From NCBI GenBank assembly GCA_020635725.1, contig JACJZF010000005.1, positions 62,001 to 126,000 on the forward strand: 64,000 bases of DNA. The letters are read 5' to 3'. Below the pieces are notes generated by a model that made no database searches, was not told where the DNA came from, and saw only the letters and a list, made by a program, of their open reading frames with translations. Both the position numbers and the translations under genes were made by a program. This DNA comes from Flavobacteriales bacterium. GTDB taxonomy: Bacteria; Bacteroidota; Bacteroidia; Flavobacteriales_F; PHOS-HE28. How positions within the stretch are numbered: position 1 is the stretch's first letter; each line of letters begins with the position of its first letter. Shown here piece by piece: positions 58,843-64,000 of this stretch.

Positions 58843-59862
58843 ATGAGACCCCTGTTCCTTCAACTCTTGTTCGCCAGTGCCCTGCTGGTTGCCTGCGAGG
58901 AGCCGGCTGGCCGAGCAGCGCAGCAACCCCCGGAGGGCAGCCTCGCGTGGGTCGAGCAACGTATCCTGGAGAACCCGAACGACGCCTCGCTCTACGCGCA
59001 GCGCGCCCAGCTCCTGGAGCGTGTGGACAGCACCCGTGCCGCCGAGGAGGACTGGAAACGCGCCATCAGCCTCGATGAGGACAACGCGGATTACCGCCTC
59101 GGCTTGGGCGACCTGCTCTTCCGGAAGGTGCGCCTGACCGATGCCGAGCAACGCTTCCAGGAAGCAGTGGCCCTTGCCCCATCGAGCGTGGCCGCGCGCA
59201 CCAAGCTCAGCGAGCTCTACCTGGCGCAGAACCGCTTCACCGAGGCCATGACCGTGGCCAACGATGCCCTGCGCCTCGATCCCCAAGACGCCAAGACCTA
59301 CAACCTCAAAGGCTGGATCCATCGCACCGCAGGCGACACCGACCTGGCGATCAGCAGCTACCAGACCGCCGTGGAGCGCGATCCAGGGCTCTACGATGCC
59401 TACATCTCCCTCGGGATTCTGCATGCCGCGCGCCGCGATCCGCTGGCGTTGGCGTACTACGATAACGCCCTGGCCTTGAGGCCAAGCAGCGTTGAAGCCC
59501 TCTACGATAAAGGCATCTGCGCACAGGACATGGGTCAGGACAGCCTCGCGCTCGCACTCTATGCGCGCATCAAGGAAGTGGAGCCGCGCTACCCGCTGGC
59601 CTACTACAACAGCGGATTCGTGCTGCTGGAGATGCAGGGCAAAAGGAGCGAGGCCCGCGCCGAGTTCACCCGGGCCATCCAGCTCCTGCCGGATTATGTG
59701 GATGCCTACTACAGCCGCGGGCTGACCTACGAGCAGGAGGGCAAGCTGGACAGCGCGCTGGCCGATTACCAGCAGGCCCTGCGACTGGCACCCGGCCATA
59801 CCGACGCCGCCAAGGGCCTCGGCCGTCTGGAGGATCGGGGAGTGAAGGTGACGGTCCGCTAA
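58843..59862 (+). CDS. Tetratricopeptide-repeat lipoprotein
   Basis: A 339-residue exported lipoprotein (MRPLFLQLLFASALLVACEE, Cys about 18). About eight TPR units fill the mature part, e.g. AAEEDWKRAISLDEDNADYR, FTEAMTVANDALRLDPQDAK and SALADYQQALRLAPGHTDAA. It is a protein-interaction scaffold in the periplasm or outer membrane; partners are unknown. Confidence 0.9.
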   Translation: MRPLFLQLLFASALLVACEEPAGRAAQQPPEGSLAWVEQRILENPNDASLYAQRAQLLERVDSTRAAEEDWKRAISLDEDNADYRLGLGDLLFRKVRLTDAEQRFQEAVALAPSSVAARTKLSELYLAQNRFTEAMTVANDALRLDPQDAKTYNLKGWIHRTAGDTDLAISSYQTAVERDPGLYDAYISLGILHAARRDPLALAYYDNALALRPSSVEALYDKGICAQDMGQDSLALALYARIKEVEPRYPLAYYNSGFVLLEMQGKRSEARAEFTRAIQLLPDYVDAYYSRGLTYEQEGKLDSALADYQQALRLAPGHTDAAKGLGRLEDRGVKVTVR

Positions 59863-60254
59863 CGTTTGTGGGCAGGCATCGCCGGCTGGCGCACCCAGCG
59901 CATGCCGCCCCGGCTCAGCACCATGAAGCGGCGCACAAGGATGCCCTCTGTGGTATGCGCGCGCAGGGTCCACGTGCCAGGTCGCAAGGAGCGCAGGTCC
60001 AAGGTCTTCCTGCCGGCTTCGTTCAATTCGCGCACCACGTTGCCCTGTGCGTTCAGCAAGTCCACGATGGTGGTGGACGCAGGTAACGAAAGCTCCACGA
60101 CGCCAGGCACCATCGTATCCACGAATCCGATGCTGGCATCATCCGCGGTGCGCGCGGGCGCTTCGCGCGGCACGTAGGCCACATCATCGTATTGGGCAAC
60201 GGCCAGCTGCCCCAGGAGCAGCAGGCAAAGACTCAGGACAAGCCTCCCATTCAT
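59859..60254 (-). CDS. Small secreted protein, T9SS-sorting-domain-like fold
   Basis: A 131-residue exported protein (signal MNGRLVLSLCLLLLGQLAVA). The mature part consists almost only of a beta domain (VVELSLPASTTIVDLLNAQG, then LDLRSLRPGTWTLRAHTTEG) that resembles a T9SS C-terminal domain without a cargo. It overlaps the stop of the convergent TPR gene by 4 bp. The in-frame extension to 60404 is antisense to the tRNA and is rejected. Confidence 0.7.
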   Translation of the reverse strand: MNGRLVLSLCLLLLGQLAVAQYDDVAYVPREAPARTADDASIGFVDTMVPGVVELSLPASTTIVDLLNAQGNVVRELNEAGRKTLDLRSLRPGTWTLRAHTTEGILVRRFMVLSRGGMRWVRQPAMPAHKR

Positions 60255-60329
60255 GCGCCCTTCTACGCGTTCCGTCCAACACGGGTTCGCCGAACGTGCG
60301 GTCCTTCTTCGCAACTTCGCAACCCCTTC

Positions 60330-60403
60330 GGGGCTGTAGCTCAGCTGGCCAGAGCGCGTCGTTCGCAATGACGAGGTCGTGGGTTCGACTCCCATCAGCT
60401 CCA
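60330..60403 (+). tRNA. tRNA-Ala (anticodon CGC)
   Basis: A 74-nt cloverleaf: acceptor GGGGCTG/CAGCTCC (one G-U), D arm GCTC-AGCTGGCCA-GAGC, anticodon arm CGTCG-TTCGCAA-TGACG, variable AGGTC, T arm GTGGG-TTCGACT-CCCAT, discriminator A. Anticodon CGC reads GCG (Ala). CCA is not fully encoded (ACCG follows). Confidence 0.95.
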
Positions 60404-60424
60404 CCGAAACGGTTCCCCGTTCCT

Positions 60425-60676
60425 ATGCCCACGATCGTTGATGTACGGACACCCGAGGAGTTCGCTGAAGGCCATGTGCCGGGCTCTGTCAACATCCCGC
60501 TGAACGAGATCCCCGAACGGGTGGCCGAGTTCCGCGGCATGGCGTCGCCCATCATCCTCTGCTGCCGCAGCGGAGCTCGCAGCGGCAACGCGGCGGCGTA
60601 TCTTGCCCAGCAGGGCATCAGCGAAGTGGAGAACGGTGGGCCTTGGCAGGATGTCCTGGACCGAATGAACCCCTGA
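60425..60676 (+). CDS. Cytosolic rhodanese-domain protein
   Basis: An 83-residue single rhodanese domain: MPTIVDVRTPEEFAEGHVPG, active-site loop LCCRSGARSG with the catalytic Cys (about 42) and the closing ENGGPWQDVLD. No signal peptide. It probably carries persulfide sulfur; the partner is unknown. It is followed 8 bp later by a second, exported rhodanese. Confidence 0.9.
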   Translation: MPTIVDVRTPEEFAEGHVPGSVNIPLNEIPERVAEFRGMASPIILCCRSGARSGNAAAYLAQQGISEVENGGPWQDVLDRMNP

Positions 60677-60684
60677 GCAGCGCC

Positions 60685-61050
60685 ATGCGCACGATCGCGA
60701 TCCTCTTGAGCCTGGCGTTGGCCACCGCGGCCTTCGCACAGAATGAATTGACCCCGGCCCAGTTCAAGGAAGCCATCGCGAAAGGCGATGCGGTGCTGGT
60801 GGACGTGCGCACCCCGACCGAATATGCGAGCGGGCATATCGATGGCAGCATCAACGTGGATTGGACCGCGAAGGAGTACGAAGCGGCCTTCGCCCAGCTC
60901 GACCCGAAGAAGCCCGTGCTGCTGTACTGCCACGGAGGCGGGCGGAGCGAGCAGGCCTTGGAGTACCTGGAATCCAAAGGATACAAGGCCAGGCATTTGG
61001 GCGGCGGCATCACGGCGTGGAAGAAAGCCGGGCTTCCAACAGTGAAGTGA
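60685..61050 (+). CDS. Exported rhodanese-domain protein
   Basis: A 121-residue protein: signal peptide MRTIAILLSLALATAAFAQ, then one rhodanese domain (VLVDVRTPTEYASGHIDGSI) with active-site loop YCHGGGRSEQA and GGGITAWKKAGLP. It is the periplasmic counterpart of the preceding cytosolic rhodanese, in an apparent two-gene operon. Confidence 0.92.
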   Translation: MRTIAILLSLALATAAFAQNELTPAQFKEAIAKGDAVLVDVRTPTEYASGHIDGSINVDWTAKEYEAAFAQLDPKKPVLLYCHGGGRSEQALEYLESKGYKARHLGGGITAWKKAGLPTVK

Positions 61051-61070
61051 GCAGGACCCGTAGAAACAGG

Positions 61071-61092
61071 AAAAGCCCCGGAAGGGGCTTTT
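61071..61092. terminator. Bidirectional terminator
   Basis: AAAAGCCCC-GGAA-GGGGCTTTT: a perfect 9-bp stem with tetraloop, A-rich before and T-rich after, between the convergent rhodanese and barrel genes. Confidence 0.9.
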
Positions 61093-61113
61093 CGCTTGCT
61101 GGGCCAGCCGCCG

Positions 61114-61719
61114 TTAGTCGTCGTTGCCCAGGTTGATGCCGACCGTGAGGCCGTAGAGCAGGTACTTCGAGCCGATGTCCTTCACGTTGGGGTTGTCGTT
61201 GAACACGCGGCTCAGGCCGAAGCTGACACTCGGTTCCAAGGTGACCAGTCCCATGTCGAAGCCAAGGGCCGCATCGATGTTCATGGAGCCTTTCTTGAAA
61301 TCACCCTCGTTGTAGCCGATCGCATCGTCCTTGTCATCCACGCTCAGGAGCACATCGTAGGTGGGGCCCATGGCGAAACGCAGGTCGAACTGATAGCTGT
61401 CGATCAGTCGGTAGCCCACCATGGCCTTCAAGCGGAGGTTGGTGCGAACGATGTCGCCCTCGTAGGTGAGTGTGTCGCTCACGGTCGACTTGACCGCCGT
61501 GGCGCTGCGGCCGAAGAAGCCGCCGGGCTGGAAGTACAACCGGTCGCCGAAGCGGAGGTCGGCGCCGAGCTGCCAGCCTACGTTGGCCTTGTATTCGATC
61601 CCGGCCTCTGGGCTGGTCAACTGCTGGAAGTTGACGCCTACCTGGGGGTTCACTTGGAACTGGGCCTGCGCGGAGGCCGCGGCAGCGATGGTTCCAAGAG
61701 CGATGATGAGCTTCTTCAT
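61114..61719 (-). CDS. Outer-membrane beta-barrel protein (PorT-like porin family)
   Basis: A 201-residue exported protein (signal MKKLIIALGTIAAAASAQAQ). Alternating strands such as VGVNFQQLTSPEAGIEYKAN, GDRLYFQPGGFFGRSATAV and a C-terminal YLLYGLTVGINLGNDD fit the 8-stranded barrel (outer membrane protein beta-barrel) family common in Bacteroidota. ATG 61719 begins the signal peptide; a frame to 61809 does not. Confidence 0.85.
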   Translation of the reverse strand: MKKLIIALGTIAAAASAQAQFQVNPQVGVNFQQLTSPEAGIEYKANVGWQLGADLRFGDRLYFQPGGFFGRSATAVKSTVSDTLTYEGDIVRTNLRLKAMVGYRLIDSYQFDLRFAMGPTYDVLLSVDDKDDAIGYNEGDFKKGSMNIDAALGFDMGLVTLEPSVSFGLSRVFNDNPNVKDIGSKYLLYGLTVGINLGNDD

Positions 61720-61851
61720 GATTCGATCCTGTTGGTTCGGTCGGCGAATTTGCCAACGGCGTGCCAGAACCGGATCATTCCTCCGGACCATGCGCAGTGT
61801 GCAAGGCATATCCTTCTACATTGCAGGCACTTCCGGCTACCCCAACCGCAC

Positions 61852-63060
61852 ATGAAAGGCATCCTCCTCGTTGTTTGCACAACCTCATTGGCCTGTGCTC
61901 AGGCCCAGGATTGCAGTACCGGCCGCTATGTCACCGCGGATCTCTTTCCGGAGGTGGAAGTGATTCAGGCCGTGCCGTTCGGAAGCAACACGGGCGTGAA
62001 CGGCAGTCCGCAGACCTTGTACATGGACGTGTACAAGCCGGTTGGCGATACGGAGCAGGCGCGGCCTGTGGTGGTGGTGGCTTTCGGCGGTTCCTTCATC
62101 GTGGGATCACGCGCGGATGTGGCGCCACTGTGCATGGACTTCGCGAAGCGCGGATACGTGGCCGTGGCCAATGACTACCGCGTGGGCTTCTTCCTGCCCA
62201 ATGAGAACACCACCATGCAGGCGGTGATGCGCGGCGCGCACGACATGCGCGCCTGTGTGCGCTACCTGCGGCGTTCGGTGGCCGAGTCGGATAATCCATA
62301 CGGCATCGATACGTCGCGCATCATTGTCGGTGGCGTTTCCGCCGGGGCGATCAGCGCGGTGCATGCGACCTACCTCGATGAGGAATCGGAGATACCCGCC
62401 GTGCTCGCCCCGCAGGCGGTGGCCTTCGGTGGCATCGAGGGGAATAGCGGGAACGCAGGCTACTCCAGTGAGGTGATGGCGTGCTTCAGCTTCAGCGGCG
62501 CCATTGGCGATACGGCGTGGATCGGCCCGGACGACCGGCCTATCGTGAGCCTGCACGAGGTGGCGGACAATGTGGTGCCGTGCTACACCGCGCCGGTCTA
62601 TGTCTCCGGTTTCCCTACGGGGCTTACGGCAAGCGGCAGCCACGACATCCATATCCGGGCCGATCACCAGAGCACCATCAATTGCTTCCGCAGCTATCCG
62701 GGGAATGGCCATGTCGGCTACCTGTCCACGGATTACGCCACGGCCATGGATTACACCGCGCGCTTCCTGGGTGAGCTGGTCTGCGGGTCCGAGGTCACCT
62801 GCGGGGTCACCACAGCAGTGAACGAGGCCACTGAGCCGGTGTTTCTCCTCGGCCCGAATCCCACTACCGGGACCCTCGCACTGCAAGCGGAGCGTGCCTT
62901 GACGATCGACGTGCTCGATGCCGGCGGTCGCGTGCTGCTGCAACAGCGGCTACAGCCCGGGCGGCAGGTCGTGGATCTGGGATCGCTCCCGGCCGGCGCC
63001 TACTTCATTCGTTCCGGAGCCAGCCTGCTGAGCAGAGCACCCGTGTTCAAGGTCGACTAG
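61852..63060 (+). CDS. Secreted alpha/beta-hydrolase (esterase/lipase-like) with T9SS domain
   Basis: A 402-residue exported hydrolase (signal MKGILLVVCTTSLACAQAQ). The alpha/beta-hydrolase core shows VVVVAFGGSFIVGSR (oxyanion region), nucleophile motif VGGVSAGAIS (Ser about 163) and a probable catalytic His in YPGNGHVGYL; the acid is likely in LHEVADNVVPCYTAP. The C-terminus (about 320-402; LGPNPTTGTLALQAERALTI, then GSLPAGAYFIRS) is a type A T9SS sorting domain. Confidence 0.9.
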   Translation: MKGILLVVCTTSLACAQAQDCSTGRYVTADLFPEVEVIQAVPFGSNTGVNGSPQTLYMDVYKPVGDTEQARPVVVVAFGGSFIVGSRADVAPLCMDFAKRGYVAVANDYRVGFFLPNENTTMQAVMRGAHDMRACVRYLRRSVAESDNPYGIDTSRIIVGGVSAGAISAVHATYLDEESEIPAVLAPQAVAFGGIEGNSGNAGYSSEVMACFSFSGAIGDTAWIGPDDRPIVSLHEVADNVVPCYTAPVYVSGFPTGLTASGSHDIHIRADHQSTINCFRSYPGNGHVGYLSTDYATAMDYTARFLGELVCGSEVTCGVTTAVNEATEPVFLLGPNPTTGTLALQAERALTIDVLDAGGRVLLQQRLQPGRQVVDLGSLPAGAYFIRSGASLLSRAPVFKVD

Positions 63061-64000
63061 CGCACGAAGCGCACCGCGCCGGTTGGCGTGTCGCTCAAGC
63101 GCAACAGATAGGCGCCAGCGGGCATCTCCAACGGCAGATCCGTGCGGCCGCCGCTCACGCGGATGCGCGAAACGACCCGACCGGTGATATCGAGCACCTC
63201 GAAGGTCCTTGTCTCCGATCCTTCGGCGATCACATGGAGCTGCCCTTCTGCGAACCAGGCGCGGAAGGAAGGCGCCAGCTGCTCCGGCACCGAGGCTTCC
63301 GGTCCCCAGATGCTATAGACCCATTGCGGGTTGTCGATGTACGGGTTCCGGTTGCCTTGGATGATGAAGGTCGAATCGTTGCGCGCGATCTCCTTGGCGC
63401 TCACGGGATCCTGCGTGTGCCAGTCCACGAGCATGTTCTCCACCCACCCGAAGAACTCGCCGTTGCTCAGGATCGGTGCGGGCCACGACACCGCTTCATT
63501 CATGTAGCGGGTGAGCATGTAGAAGTGCGCTCGTGCCAGATCGCCCTTGTACGCATCGATCGGTTCGAAGACGGTGCCCGTGCAGCCCGGGTAGTTGCAG
63601 GTGCCTCGTTTGCTCCCGTTCTCGCTGGTGAAGGCTGCCGAGGAGACCTCGCCATAAGGCCAGCTGCCGCGCGCCTGGTTCACCCAGGCATCGGTGGGGT
63701 AGATGTGGTGGATGTCTGAATTCATCGGCGGCACATCGTTGAACCAGCTCACCGGGAAGCTGTGCTCGCGGTTGAAGCAATCGCCCTCGCTGTTGTACGT
63801 GCCGCACTGGTCCGTGCCGAATTGGTAGGCGTAGGGCGGCGAACCACCCGGGATATCGCTGTAGATGTCCCACACCGTGTTGTTCGTGCGCCGGTCGCAG
63901 CGGTAGAAGGCGCCCCAGAGCTGGCTGTAGGCCACCACGGTATGCGGGCTGATGATGTCCCGCAGGGCCATGCGCAACGGCTCGCCGGTAAGGCCCTCAG
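63057..64000 (-). CDS. Endonuclease I family nuclease with T9SS domain (partial, runs off right edge)
   Basis: Secreted nuclease of the Endonuclease I/EndA (beta-beta-alpha metal) type. The frame stays open to the right edge; the visible start of the domain reads EGLTGEPLRMALRDIISPHT, so the true N-terminus and signal peptide lie outside. Catalytic region: CFNREHSFPVSWFND and MNSDIHHIYPTDAWVNQARG, with the His and Asn of the metal motif. The C-terminal T9SS domain includes TFEVLDITGRVVSRIRVSGG. It overlaps the end of the convergent esterase by 4 bp. Confidence 0.92.
   Translation of the reverse strand, partial: EGLTGEPLRMALRDIISPHTVVAYSQLWGAFYRCDRRTNNTVWDIYSDIPGGSPPYAYQFGTDQCGTYNSEGDCFNREHSFPVSWFNDVPPMNSDIHHIYPTDAWVNQARGSWPYGEVSSAAFTSENGSKRGTCNYPGCTGTVFEPIDAYKGDLARAHFYMLTRYMNEAVSWPAPILSNGEFFGWVENMLVDWHTQDPVSAKEIARNDSTFIIQGNRNPYIDNPQWVYSIWGPEASVPEQLAPSFRAWFAEGQLHVIAEGSETRTFEVLDITGRVVSRIRVSGGRTDLPLEMPAGAYLLRLSDTPTGAVRFVR

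Noticed and set aside
60255..60404. N-terminal extension of the small secreted protein (MELMGVEPTTSS...)
   Set aside because: This stretch is antisense to tRNA-Ala; such extensions are a well-known annotation artefact.

Overview
The window looks like a chromosomal segment of a high-GC member of the Bacteroidota, most likely the Flavobacteriales. The sequence reasons are: several secreted proteins end in type IX secretion (T9SS) C-terminal domains; a PorE-like OmpA protein and fused CcoNO are present; many start codons are preceded at very short distance by a TAnnTTTG-type box, the Bacteroidota -7 promoter element, with little sign of Shine-Dalgarno sites; and NosZ is of the Sec-exported clade II kind. 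Lineage is inferred from gene content, not from a marker tree.

Region 1 (1-15.7 kb) is a respiratory and copper island. A cbb3 oxidase locus (ccoNO, ccoS, ccoI, all minus strand) is split by a nitrous-oxide reductase locus: cytochrome c lipoprotein, nosZ, a membrane protein, nosL, nosD, nosF and nosY in one minus-strand operon. Around it lie a fasciclin lipoprotein, an Rrf2-family iron-sulfur-type regulator, a polytopic His-rich membrane protein and a multicopper oxidase. Two promoters (nos operon and fasciclin gene) carry the same pair of sites: a CGGACA-type palindrome and a TGAC-N4-GTCA site of CRP/FNR geometry. The second site also occurs upstream of ccoS and ccoI. This reads as one low-oxygen and NO/N2O regulon, and it is the best-supported regulatory observation in the window.

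Region 2 (15.8-32.2 kb) holds a thioredoxin-like protein, a glutamate-synthase-like FMN protein, a transglutaminase-like protein, a Fic protein behind an elaborate inverted-repeat operator, a 130-bp tandem repeat array, ffh (SRP54), a small low-GC islet bounded by a decayed copy of the ffh 3' end, an antitoxin/PIN-toxin pair interrupted by a palindromic repeat, folD, several secreted proteins, a HAD phosphatase and acs.

Region 3 (32,279-35,689) is a complete IS1595-type transposon of 3,411 bp with 43-bp terminal inverted repeats and an 8-bp target duplication (TTTCGTCT). Besides the DDE transposase it carries a winged-helix/membrane protein, a secreted protein, a winged-helix-like protein, a small basic ORF and a tRNA-like sequence.

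Region 4 (35.7-64 kb) is mostly housekeeping and envelope genes: M14 peptidase, KirBac-type potassium channel, GreA-like factor, queE, PorE-like OmpA protein, an overlapping chain of envelope genes ending in an SMR transporter, rarA, a ~2,780-residue T9SS surface protein with 16 tandem 222-bp repeats, recA, a TPR lipoprotein, tRNA-Ala(CGC), two rhodaneses, a porin-like barrel, a T9SS esterase and a T9SS endonuclease I that runs off the right edge. A possible structured RNA lies upstream of queE.
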